Positions 7,831 through 15,707 of a stretch of 64,000 bases of DNA are shown here, in pieces. A program made the translations under genes and the position numbers. Below the pieces are notes generated by a model that was given only the letters and a program-made list of their open reading frames with translations, searched no databases and was not told where the DNA came from. The stretch is from Streptomyces sp. NBC_01232 (GTDB lineage Bacteria > Actinomycetota > Actinomycetes > Streptomycetales > Streptomycetaceae), in the NCBI RefSeq assembly GCF_035989885.1, contig NZ_CP108518.1, positions 6,191,001 to 6,255,000 on the forward strand, read 5' to 3'. The stretch's first letter is position 1. Each line of letters starts with the position of its first letter.

Positions 7831-9055
7831 CAGGGACCGGCTCCGGAGCAGCAGCCCGGTCGCGCCTACCGCACCGACGGTTGGCGCGGCCGGGCTGCCC
7901 GGGGTTTTCCACGGGTCGGTAGGCGGCCGCGACCTTGAGGAGCCACGCGATCTCCTCGCGCGGGGTGCGGCCGCCGACGGAACGGTCGAGCGTGGCGGGG
8001 AGAGAGGGCGCCGGGAGGCCCCTGGCCCGCTGTTGTACCGCGAGGCGGAGCCAGCGGGCTTCGGTGCCGGCCGGGTCCTCCTCCGCGCCGCCGTCCGGCG
8101 CGGGGGAAGCGGGGACCGCGGTGGGAGTGTCGTCGCGCAGGGCGAGAGCGGCGTCGCGGATGGCGAAGGCGCGGTGCGCGACGTCGATGGTCCGGTCCCC
8201 GGGAGTGAACAGGTCGCGCAGACGGCTGGTGGGGGTGCCCAGGACCACGTGCGGTACTGCCGTCACCAGGTCCGCCCACAGGGGGTGGAGGCGCCACAGG
8301 GCGTACTGGTCGCGGACGTAGTGCAGCAGCGTGCGGGTCGGCGGTATGGATACGCCCAGGACCAGCAGGACCACGGACACGGCGGGAAGCAGTTCGGAGA
8401 CGGGATCCGTGAGGGGCACGGGCTTTCCGTCGGCGTCGAGCGTCGTGGAGTCGCCCTCCCGCAGGACGAAGTAGATCCGGTACACGGTGTAGAGGAGCCC
8501 GTTGGCCGTGGCCGCGGCGAGGCAGGTGACTCCGGCTCGTAGCGGTCCCGGGGGCACGTTGCGGCGGTTCGTCCAGAACAGGAGGGCCGCCTGTGCACTG
8601 GCAACCCCGTACACGGTGTAGATGACGGCGAGGTAGACCTGGACGCCGGGGTGGCCGTAGTGGGCGTCGAGGCCGTCCGCGCCGGTGTAGTCGTGCGGGA
8701 GCCAGAAGACGAAGAGCGCGGTCAGGGTGGTCATCGCGGCGATGACGAAGACGAGCTTCAGGCGCGAGGCGCGCTTGTGGTGGGGCCGTTCCTGGATGGC
8801 GTGGACGTAGTCGAGCAGGAAGGACGCCGCCATCACGATGGCGAGGTGCTTGATCAGCAATGTCACATCGCCGATGCCGGTGACCGTTTCCAGGGCGTGC
8901 GCGATCCAGGGGGGACGGGTGGTGAGACCGACCGCGCCCGACACGAACGTGGCCCACAGAGCACGGTTCGCACGCGACCCGAATGCGGACGGCGTTCGCC
9001 AGATCACCACGCTCCACGCCAGGAGCGGCATCAGCCATTCGAACAGCGGGCGCAT
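7817..9055 (-). CDS. Multi-pass membrane protein, MAB_1171c-like
   Basis: About 412 residues. The N-terminal half has about seven hydrophobic segments (LMPLLAWSVVIW, LLIKHLAIVMAASFLLDYV, LVFVIAAMTTLTALFVFWL, VYLAVIYTVYGVASAQAALLFW, LLPAVSVVLLVLGVSI and others). The C-terminal half is soluble (TSRLRDLFTPGDRTIDVAHRAFAIRDA). It resembles the actinobacterial MAB_1171c putative-transporter family, whose function is unknown to me. The start at 9055 shares one base with the ImmA stop (TGATG) and has GGAG upstream; ATG 9070 is an alternative. It is the last gene of an XRE-ImmA-membrane operon. Confidence 0.8.
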   Translation of the reverse strand: MRPLFEWLMPLLAWSVVIWRTPSAFGSRANRALWATFVSGAVGLTTRPPWIAHALETVTGIGDVTLLIKHLAIVMAASFLLDYVHAIQERPHHKRASRLKLVFVIAAMTTLTALFVFWLPHDYTGADGLDAHYGHPGVQVYLAVIYTVYGVASAQAALLFWTNRRNVPPGPLRAGVTCLAAATANGLLYTVYRIYFVLREGDSTTLDADGKPVPLTDPVSELLPAVSVVLLVLGVSIPPTRTLLHYVRDQYALWRLHPLWADLVTAVPHVVLGTPTSRLRDLFTPGDRTIDVAHRAFAIRDAALALRDDTPTAVPASPAPDGGAEEDPAGTEARWLRLAVQQRARGLPAPSLPATLDRSVGGRTPREEIAWLLKVAAAYRPVENPGQPGRANRRCGRRDRAAAPEPVPAIWW

Positions 9056-9642
9056 CAGCGCTTTCTCCATCGGCGAGTACGTATGGGGTGCAGCAGGCTC
9101 TCGGCCAGTCGGCCGGACGTGGGATCGGCCGTGGCTGCGGGCCCGCAGAGATCTGCCAACAGCAGCGCGATCATCTCCGCCTCCTGCTCCTCGACGGTGT
9201 CGTAGCTGGTGCGCCCGGCGCCCATCGCCTGGGCGATCACCTCCGGAGTCAGATCGGGCATCAGCGCCGCCAGATGGGCCAGTTCGAACACCCCGGAGTG
9301 GCCGCACAGGACGTGGCCGAGCTCGTGCAGTTTGATGAGGTCCTGGTGCGCGGGGCTGGTGTGCTGTTCGTAGAAGACGACGTCGACACTCGGCAGCGCG
9401 ATCCACAGGCCGCACGGTGCGTCACGGCCGAGGACGGGGAGCGGTTCCATGACGATGGGCCGCCCGCGCTGCTGTTCCAGCGAGGCGCGGAAGCCGTCGA
9501 CGGTGAAGGGGCTGGGCAGGTCCAGGCCTGCGAGAACCGCCTCGCAGCGCTTGCGCAGGCCTCGGGGGAGCGGCATGACTGGGGAAACGTTCTTTCTTGA
9601 TGGGGGCGTAGGCGTGTCCGTGCCGGGCGTTGTACGCCTCAT
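9055..9642 (-). CDS. ImmA/IrrE-type metallopeptidase
   Basis: About 195 residues. It contains HELGHVLCGH (an HExxH zinc motif) followed by a downstream acidic helix (VEEQEAEMIALLLAD), the hallmark of ImmA/IrrE proteases that cut XRE-type repressors. The upstream neighbour is exactly such a repressor. The chosen start (ATG 9642) overlaps the XRE stop by 4 bases (ATGA); ATG 9576 (MPLPRGLRKR) is an alternative that removes a poorly structured N-terminus. Its likely role is proteolytic relief of repression by the neighbouring XRE protein (inference from ImmR/ImmA systems). Confidence 0.82.
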   Translation of the reverse strand: MRRTTPGTDTPTPPSRKNVSPVMPLPRGLRKRCEAVLAGLDLPSPFTVDGFRASLEQQRGRPIVMEPLPVLGRDAPCGLWIALPSVDVVFYEQHTSPAHQDLIKLHELGHVLCGHSGVFELAHLAALMPDLTPEVIAQAMGAGRTSYDTVEEQEAEMIALLLADLCGPAATADPTSGRLAESLLHPIRTRRWRKR

Positions 9643-10184
9643 GCCCCGTCGGAGACGCCCGCTCGCCGTTCGCCGGTTGCCGCGTTCTCCTCGAGCTGCT
9701 TGAGCTTGTCTGCGAGGGCCACCAGCATGTGCAGGCTGCCGTCGGAGAGGCCCGATGCCCGCTGGACGAGGCTGACCACCTCGGAGTTGCCCAGGGCCTG
9801 CCTCAAGTCGCCCATCTTCTCCAGCCGGTCGAGCTGTTCGTCCACCACGGCGGCCTTGGTGTCGTCCACGAAATAGCTCGCGCCGGCCTGGATGCCGAAA
9901 CCGCGGCCCAGCCAGTCGAGGGTGTCCACCGTGGGATTGGGGACCTGCCCCTTCTGGTTCACACCGTGGTGCAGGTTGCGGATGGTGTCCTTGGAGATGA
10001 CGTCGCGGCCCGCCAGCCTGTTGATGCGGTCGGTCAGCTCTCGGTACGTCGGGGACCGCCCGCCCGCTTTGGCCGCTTCCCGGCCGATGAGCCGGTCCAG
10101 CCGGTCGGCGATCTTCCGAGCGCGCTCCGCAGGGCGGCCGGTCTCGTCTGTGGCGCCGGTGGCGCCGCGCCCCGCTGAAATCAC
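9639..10184 (-). CDS. XRE-like helix-turn-helix regulator
   Basis: 181 residues from GTG 10184, which has GGAGGT at a good distance. The helical DNA-binding region (about 30-95) includes RSPTYRELTDRINRLAG and VISKDTIRNLHHG, then NPTVDTLDWLGRGFGI, as in Streptomyces XRE regulators that pair with ImmA proteins. The C-terminus (about 110-181) is helical and may dimerise (LEKMGDLRQALGNSEVVSLVQRA). It heads a three-gene operon. A GC-rich tandem repeat lies about 80 bp upstream. Confidence 0.82.
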   Translation of the reverse strand: MISAGRGATGATDETGRPAERARKIADRLDRLIGREAAKAGGRSPTYRELTDRINRLAGRDVISKDTIRNLHHGVNQKGQVPNPTVDTLDWLGRGFGIQAGASYFVDDTKAAVVDEQLDRLEKMGDLRQALGNSEVVSLVQRASGLSDGSLHMLVALADKLKQLEENAATGERRAGVSDGA

Positions 10185-10266
10185 CGTTACCTCCGATCCG
10201 GACCTCCACACCGTACCGTCGCCAGCCGCCGGGCCGCCCCCGCGACCGCGAGCGGTCGACTGCGCA

Positions 10267-10344
10267 GCGCCCGAGGGTGTCCGCGACCGCCCGGACGCCC
10301 GAAGGTGTCCGCGACCGGACGCCCGAAGGTGTCCGCGACCGCCC
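10267..10344. repeat. Tandem repeat upstream of XRE gene
   Basis: Three imperfect units of about 25 bp share CGCCCGA(A/G)GGTGTCCGCGAC. They sit in the 400-bp gap (10185-10588) between mbtH and the XRE gene. The rest of the gap shows no gene or clear promoter. Confidence 0.75.
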
Positions 10345-10588
10345 GGGTCACCTCGGGCTCCTGTGACCGGGGAGAAGCGACCTCCTCCGAAGAACCGGAC
10401 CCTGGACCCGGAGACCCGTGCTCGGTCCACCGCAACAGCCCCTCGCCCGGCACGTCGTGGCCGTGCGCGCCGGAGCGCGTGCAGCGGCACCCCCCGTCAC
10501 GGCGAAGGGTGGGCGCGGTGCCGGACGACCCGCACCGGAGCCCGCCCCTCGGCCGTCTTCGGTCATTCCGCGGGATGACGCAGCCGCC

Positions 10589-10825
10589 TCACGCGGTGCC
10601 GACGGCAACCGAGTCGGAGGCCATCGCCTCGCGCAGGCTCTTCGGCCGCAGGTCGGTCCAGTGCGCCTCGACGTATTCCAGGCACTGCCGGCGGCTCTCC
10701 TCGCCGAACACGATGCGCCAGCCGGCGGGAATCTCGGCGAACGACGGCCACAGCGAGTGCTGCTCCTCGTCGTTCACCACGACGTAGAACCGGCCGTCGG
10801 CGTCGTCGAACGGGTTGCTGCTCAT
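10589..10825 (-). CDS. MbtH-like protein
   Basis: 78 residues with the full MbtH signature: [29 protein letters not shown], and [13 protein letters not shown]. MbtH-like proteins bind and activate adenylation domains of nonribosomal peptide synthetases. ATG 10825 has GGGAG 7 bases upstream; an in-frame start 30 bases earlier is less likely. No synthetase gene lies in the window, so it is an orphan that may serve a cluster elsewhere. The neighbours (XRE operon, MMPL pump) do not explain it. Confidence 0.93.
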   Translation of the reverse strand: MSSNPFDDADGRFYVVVNDEEQHSLWPSFAEIPAGWRIVFGEESRRQCLEYVEAHWTDLRPKSLREAMASDSVAVGTA

Positions 10826-11608
10826 CAGTCCACTCCCATACGAACCGTCATCCATTGATGGGGACGGAGTCGGTGAGACCGCCGTGCCCGATCATGGGCG
10901 CTCCGTGGAGGCCGGCGTGCGGATGAGGCGCTCCGGCGGTCGTCGATGTGTCTTCCCCGCCGCCCCGTTGAGGTGGCGGCGGTAACACATTCCCCGAATT
11001 CGCTCCGATCCGCACCGAGTTCGCAGAGATGGGCTTCCGGTCCGGTGTTCTCGAATGCACTGTCGTCGCCGATGCGGCGTGAACCGGCGACCGTGCCGGA
11101 TGCCCAGGAGGCGGGATGCTCCCGATAGCGACTCCGCCGGGAGTGGCCGATCAGTGGTTGCGGAGCCATGTTGGCACTATTGGCGCCGGGGTGACGTCGG
11201 GGTGGCGCCGGTGGAGTTGGCGGGATCGCATGCGGTGTCGCGAGCTGTACCGGCGATCTCCTGAATCCCGGCGTTGAGCAGCTCCAGCAGTCGATTCGGG
11301 GACCGATTCTCCTGGTGGGCCCCCTGGTCGGGTGACGCCTCGCGCCGCTTTCCGGGTGCGCCTCTCCCAGGCAGGCAGGGAGCGTTTTTCGGCCAACTCG
11401 ATGCGATGGCTCAGATTTGGCGCGACGATGGCGCCATTGATGTGCCACTATGGCGTCACGGACTTCGGCGGCGCGGATCACGCCGCCGAGGGTGAGACGC
11501 CCGCCGTCCCCGCTCCGGGCCGCGGGTCGAACCAGCCGGCCGACCCGCCGGCCGTCCGACTCGAATCGCCCCTTCGTTCCATGCCGATCGACACAGGAGT
11601 TCTGTCTT
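10826..11608. other. 783-bp intergenic region before MMPL gene
   Basis: No convincing gene; open frames here lack codon bias and ribosome sites. Base composition is lower in GC than the flanks. It contains related motifs: TTGGCACTATTGGCGCC (11171-11187), the perfect palindrome TGGCGCCA (11429-11436), and TGTGCCACTATGGCGTCA (11441-11458). These may be regulator sites for the divergent mbtH and MMPL promoters. Confidence 0.5.
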
Positions 11609-13858
11609 ATGGCCACCTTCCTCTACAAAGTGGGCCGTCTCGCCTTCCGGCGACGGGGCCTGGTGTCACTGCTGTGGCTCGCCGTCCTCGTCGGGGTCGG
11701 GTTCGCCGCCTCCGCCGCTCCGCCTCCGCCCACCGACACGTTCTCGATGCCGGGTACGGAGTCACAGAAGGCTTTCGACCTGCTCAAGGAGAAGTTCCCG
11801 GCCATGAGCGTGGACGGCGCGACCGCCCGCGTGGTCGTCCGGGCACCGGTCGGCGCGAAGCTCTCCGACCCGGCCGAGAAGGCCAAGGTCGAGAGCCTCG
11901 TCGGTGCGCTCGCCAAGGCGCCTGACGTCGTCTCCGCCTCCGACCCCTTCAAGACCAATGCCCTCAGCCAGGACGCCACCACGGCGTACGCCGTGGCCAC
12001 GTACAAGGTCTCCGCCCTCAAGGTGACCGACGAGGCGCACAAGGGCCTCGACGAGGCACTCGAGGACGCCCGCACCACCGGGCTGGTGGTCGAGGCCGGC
12101 GGTGACGCCGTCAAGGTGGACGGAGCACCCGGCGGCGGTGCCGAAGGCATCGGCATCCTCGTCTCCGCCATCGTCCTGGTGCTCACCTTCGGCTCGATGA
12201 TCGCCGCGGGCATGCCCCTGCTGACGGCCATCATGGGCGTCGCCATCGGCGGCGCGGCCATCACCGCACTCGGCAGCACCCTCGGCCTGTCCAGCACGAC
12301 CTCCACCCTCGCGCTGATGATCGGCCTCGCGGTCGGCATCGACTACGCCCTGTTCATCGTCTCCCGCTACCGCTCCGAACTGGCCGAGGGCCGCGAACGC
12401 CAGGACGCCGCGGGACGGGCCGTCGGCACCGCCGGCTCCGCCGTCGTCTTCGCCGGACTCACCGTCATCATCGCCCTCGCCGGCCTCAGCGTCGTGAACA
12501 TACCGATGCTCACCAAGATGGGCCTCGCCGCCGCCGGCACGGTCGCCGTCTCCGTCCTCATCGCCGTCACCCTCGTCCCGGCCCTCCTCGGCTTCGCGCC
12601 GATCAAGGTCATGCCCCGCCGGGAGCGCAAGAAGTACTACGGCAAGCCGCTCACGGAGCGTCAGCAACGCAAGGCCGACAAGCGGGCCGCGCGCCAGAAG
12701 CCGAACCTGGGCACCCGCTGGGCGACCTTCGTCGTCCGCCGCCCGCTGGCCGTACTGCTCCTCGGTGTCGTGGGCCTCGGCGTCGTCGCGGTGCCCGCCG
12801 CCGGCCTCCAGCTCGGTCTGCCCGGCGAGGGCACCATGGCGGCGGACACCACGCAGCGCAAGGCGTACGACATGCTGTCCGAGTCCTTCGGGGCCGGGTT
12901 CAACGGGCCGCTGATGGTCACCGTCCAGGCCAAGGACGCGGTGACCGCGGCCGGCAACGTGGGCAAGGAGCTCGGCAGGGTCGAGGGCGTCGCCGCGGTG
13001 ACCCCGGCCACGCCCAACGACAAGGGCGACACGGCGGTCCTCACCCTCATCCCGACGACCGGACCCGCAGAGCACGAGACCGAGGAACTGGTCGGGAGGA
13101 TACGCGGCATCGCGAGCGGCCTGGGCGCCGAGAACGGGGCCGAGGTCCTGGTCACCGGTCAGACCGCGCTGTTCATCGACTTCTCGCGGACCCTTGACGA
13201 CGCGATGCTGCCGTACCTGGGCCTGGTCGTCGGTCTCGCCTTCGTCCTGCTGGTACTCGTCTTCCGCTCGCTGCTCGTCCCGCTCAAGGCGGCCCTCGGC
13301 TTCCTGCTCTCCGTCAGTGCGGCCCTCGGTGCGGTCGTGGCCGTCTTCCAGTGGGGCTGGCTCGCGGACCTCTTCGGCATCGACCAGCCGGGCCCGATCA
13401 TGAGCACGCTGCCGATCTTCATGATCGGTGTGGTGTTCGGTCTCGCGATGGACTACGAGGTCTTCCTCGTGACCCGGATGCGGGAGGCCTACGTCCACGG
13501 CGCGCAGCCGGGCGAAGCCGTGGTCACCGGATTCCGCTACGGCGGCCGGGTGGTCGGCGCCGCCGCGATCATCATGGTCAGCGTCTTCTCCGGCTTCATC
13601 ATGGAGGTGAACGTCTTCGTCAAGATGGTGGGCTTCAGCCTGGCGATCGCCGTCCTGTTCGACGCCTTCATCGTCCGCATGGCCCTGGTGCCCGCGCTCT
13701 TCGCCCTGCTCGGCCGGTCGGCCTGGTGGCTGCCCCGCTGGCTCGACCGGATCCTGCCGAACATGGACGTCGAGGGCGAGAAGCTCGGCCGCACGACCGC
13801 CACCCCGGTCCTGCCCGCCCAGCAGCGCCGGGAGCAGGAGGCCAACCTCCCGGGCTGA
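11609..13858 (+). CDS. MMPL-family transporter
   Basis: A 749-residue RND-superfamily membrane transporter. ATG 11609 (MATFLYKVGRLAFRRR) has AGGAG upstream. It has two halves. TM1 is near 16-36, an extracellular domain follows, then TM2-6 (about 170-340, including GLAVGIDYALFIVSRYR). A charged loop comes next (RRERKKYYGKPLTERQQRKADKR, about 345-365), then a second set with TM7 near 380 and TM8-12 (about 530-720, including VFGLAMDYEVFLVTRMREAY). The GxxxDY motifs are those of MMPL proton-driven exporters. The substrate is probably a lipid or hydrophobic compound. A hairpin follows the stop. Confidence 0.93.
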   Translation: MATFLYKVGRLAFRRRGLVSLLWLAVLVGVGFAASAAPPPPTDTFSMPGTESQKAFDLLKEKFPAMSVDGATARVVVRAPVGAKLSDPAEKAKVESLVGALAKAPDVVSASDPFKTNALSQDATTAYAVATYKVSALKVTDEAHKGLDEALEDARTTGLVVEAGGDAVKVDGAPGGGAEGIGILVSAIVLVLTFGSMIAAGMPLLTAIMGVAIGGAAITALGSTLGLSSTTSTLALMIGLAVGIDYALFIVSRYRSELAEGRERQDAAGRAVGTAGSAVVFAGLTVIIALAGLSVVNIPMLTKMGLAAAGTVAVSVLIAVTLVPALLGFAPIKVMPRRERKKYYGKPLTERQQRKADKRAARQKPNLGTRWATFVVRRPLAVLLLGVVGLGVVAVPAAGLQLGLPGEGTMAADTTQRKAYDMLSESFGAGFNGPLMVTVQAKDAVTAAGNVGKELGRVEGVAAVTPATPNDKGDTAVLTLIPTTGPAEHETEELVGRIRGIASGLGAENGAEVLVTGQTALFIDFSRTLDDAMLPYLGLVVGLAFVLLVLVFRSLLVPLKAALGFLLSVSAALGAVVAVFQWGWLADLFGIDQPGPIMSTLPIFMIGVVFGLAMDYEVFLVTRMREAYVHGAQPGEAVVTGFRYGGRVVGAAAIIMVSVFSGFIMEVNVFVKMVGFSLAIAVLFDAFIVRMALVPALFALLGRSAWWLPRWLDRILPNMDVEGEKLGRTTATPVLPAQQRREQEANLPG

Positions 13859-13874
13859 TGACCCACCGAAGCGA

Positions 13875-13917
13875 AAGCCCGTACGCCGACGGCCCCGAGC
13901 CGCCGGCGCGCGGGCTT
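13875..13917 (+). terminator. Terminator-like hairpin after MMPL gene
   Basis: Outer arms AAGCCCG / CGGGCTT enclose an inner CGCCG-A-CGGC / GCCG-C-CGGCG stem. It starts 16 bases after the MMPL stop. No U tract. Confidence 0.65.
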
Positions 13918-13925
13918 GCCCGCTG

Positions 13926-14012
13926 CCGGATCCCGCCGGGCCGGATCCCGCCGGGCCGGATCCCGCCGGGCCGGATCCCGCCGGGCCGGATCCCGCCGGG
14001 CCTGATCCCGGC
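13926..14012. repeat. Five perfect 15-bp tandem repeats
   Basis: Five exact copies of CCGGATCCCGCCGGG (13926-14000) plus a degenerate sixth lie between the convergent MMPL and Lrp genes. Each unit is itself partly palindromic. There are no spacers, so this is not CRISPR. Function unknown; copy number may vary between strains. Confidence 0.95.
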
Positions 14013-14041
14013 AGCGTGGGCCAACGGTGCACGTATGCCGA

Positions 14042-14497
14042 TCAGGGGCCGACGGGCAGGCCGTTCGGTTCCTTGATGCGCTTCATGATGATCTGCGAGT
14101 TGACCTCGGTGATGCCGGTGAGGGCCGTCAGTTTCTCGATCCACAGGCGCTCGTACGCGCGCAGGTCCGCGACGGCGATGCGCAGCAGGCAGCCGGGGCT
14201 GCCGAAGAGGCGGTAGGCCTCGATGACGTCGGGGATGTCCTGGAGGGCCGCCTCGAAGGCCTCGACCGCCTCCCGGTCGCGGCGCACCTCGACCGATACG
14301 AGCACCTCGAACCCGCGGTCCACCGCCTCGGGTGAGATCACCGCGCGGTAGCCCTGGATCACCCCGTCCTGCTCCAGCTGCCGCACCCGGCGCATACAGG
14401 GGGAGGGGGTGAGTCCCACGCGCTGGGCGAGTTCCTGGTTGCTCAGGCGGCCGTCTGCCTGGAGCTCGCGCAAGATATCTCTGTCGATGGCGTCCAT
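14042..14497 (-). CDS. Lrp/AsnC-family regulator
   Basis: 151 residues. N-terminal helix-turn-helix (DRDILRELQADGRLSNQELAQRVGLTPSPCMRRVRQLEQDGVI, about 4-46) and C-terminal RAM/ligand-binding alpha-beta domain (about 65-145). The length is typical. It is divergent from an L-asparaginase gene, and the shared 109-bp promoter has AT-rich palindromes, so it probably controls asparaginase in response to Asn, Asp or another amino acid and also itself. Confidence 0.93.
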   Translation of the reverse strand: MDAIDRDILRELQADGRLSNQELAQRVGLTPSPCMRRVRQLEQDGVIQGYRAVISPEAVDRGFEVLVSVEVRRDREAVEAFEAALQDIPDVIEAYRLFGSPGCLLRIAVADLRAYERLWIEKLTALTGITEVNSQIIMKRIKEPNGLPVGP

Positions 14498-14542
14498 GGC
14501 GCAATTATCACCCGGCGAGTGTGAACGGGCCTGGCGGAAAAC

Positions 14543-14557
14543 GCAATCACATTGCGC
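14543..14557. promoter_or_regulatory. Candidate Lrp-type operator
   Basis: CGCAATCACATTGCG is a perfect 6+3+6 inverted repeat between the divergent Lrp and asparaginase genes. Related half sites GCGCAATTATCA (14499-14510) and ATCATTGCTGC (14571-14581) flank it at about 30-40 bp spacing, as expected for cooperative Lrp binding. Confidence 0.6.
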
Positions 14558-14606
14558 ATGGATCGCTCTATCATTGCTGCTTTAAGCACATATGTACGAG
14601 TGACGT

Positions 14607-15641
14607 ATGAGTGACACGAGTGAAGGGTGGCCACGGCCAATGGGACGGATCGTCGTCATCAGCACCGGCGGGACGATAGCCAGCCGCTGGCAGGGTTCCG
14701 GCTTCGCGGCGGAGGCCGACGGCAACGAGGTGATCGCGACCGCGCCCCTCCCCGAGGGCATCACCGTCGAACTGGTCGACCTGTTCAGCGTGAACAGCCC
14801 GCGGCTCACCACCGCGCACCAGCTCACCCTGCTGCGCACCGTGCACGAAGTACTCGCCGACCCCGGCGTCGACGGCATCGTCGTCACGCACGGCACCGAC
14901 ACCCTGGAGGAGTCGGCCTTCCTCCTCGACCTCCACCACCACGACCCGCGCTCCGTGGTCTTCACCGGATCGCAGCGCCCCATGGGAACCGCCGACGGCG
15001 ACGGCCCGGGGAACCTCTACGACGCCCTGCTCACCGCCGCGAGCACGCGCGGGCTCGGCGTGCTCATCGCCTTCGCCGGACGGGTGCACGCCGCACGCGG
15101 CACCGTGAAGACCCAGGCCGTGGAACTGGACGCGTTCGCCGACCCCTCGAAGGAGCTCTTCGGGAAGATCGGCTTCGGCAAGGTCACCATCCTGCGCACG
15201 CCGCAGCGCCCGGCGCCGCTCCCGCTGCCTGCCATGCCGGAGATCCCGCCGCGCGTGGACGTGGTGGTGCACCACGCCGACGGCGACCCGGTCCTGCTGA
15301 ACGCCGCCGTCGAGGCCGGCGCCCGCGGCATCGTCCTCGTCGGGACCGGCGCGGGCAACGCCACCCCGGAGATCGTGGACGCCGTCCGGGCCGCCGTCGC
15401 ACGCGGAGTGCTGGTCGCCCTGAGCACCCGCGTCATGGCCGGACCGGTCACCGAGATCTACACGCACGGCGGCGCGGTGGACCTCGTCGCCGCCGGAGCC
15501 GTCCCGACCGGCACGCTGCGCGCCGGCCAGGCCCGTATCGCTGTCCTTTCCGCGCTGCTCGCCACGGACAACAAGGTGGAGCAGGCCCGCATCCTGCGCG
15601 AGGCGCTGGGCGCGGACGGCTCGGTACTCGTCGGGGCATAA
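14607..15641 (+). CDS. L-asparaginase
   Basis: A 344-residue enzyme hydrolysing L-asparagine to aspartate and ammonia. Both catalytic threonine motifs are present: ISTGGTIASRW (about 18-28) and VTHGTDTLEESAF (about 92-104), with the following TGSQRP. The C-terminal domain is complete. No signal peptide is seen, so it is probably cytoplasmic. ATG 14640 (MGRIVVISTGG), with AAGGGTGG upstream, is a plausible alternative start. Divergent Lrp-family regulator next door. Confidence 0.92.
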   Translation: MSDTSEGWPRPMGRIVVISTGGTIASRWQGSGFAAEADGNEVIATAPLPEGITVELVDLFSVNSPRLTTAHQLTLLRTVHEVLADPGVDGIVVTHGTDTLEESAFLLDLHHHDPRSVVFTGSQRPMGTADGDGPGNLYDALLTAASTRGLGVLIAFAGRVHAARGTVKTQAVELDAFADPSKELFGKIGFGKVTILRTPQRPAPLPLPAMPEIPPRVDVVVHHADGDPVLLNAAVEAGARGIVLVGTGAGNATPEIVDAVRAAVARGVLVALSTRVMAGPVTEIYTHGGAVDLVAAGAVPTGTLRAGQARIAVLSALLATDNKVEQARILREALGADGSVLVGA

Positions 15642-15707
15642 CCCTCCGGGGCGGCGTCGGCGACCGTTAGGCTCCGGGCCAACGGTCGCTACGCTGCGGG
15701 GGGTTGC

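Noticed and set aside
10589..13858. Biosynthetic gene cluster suggested by mbtH and the MMPL pump
   Set aside because: No synthetase, ligase or tailoring enzyme lies beside them; two genes are not enough to call a cluster.
13926..14012. CRISPR-like repeat array
   Set aside because: Repeats are directly adjacent with no spacers and there are no cas genes.
11762..14032. 756-codon minus-strand open frame opposite the MMPL gene
   Set aside because: Composition artefact; it runs through the 15-bp tandem repeats and has no domain.
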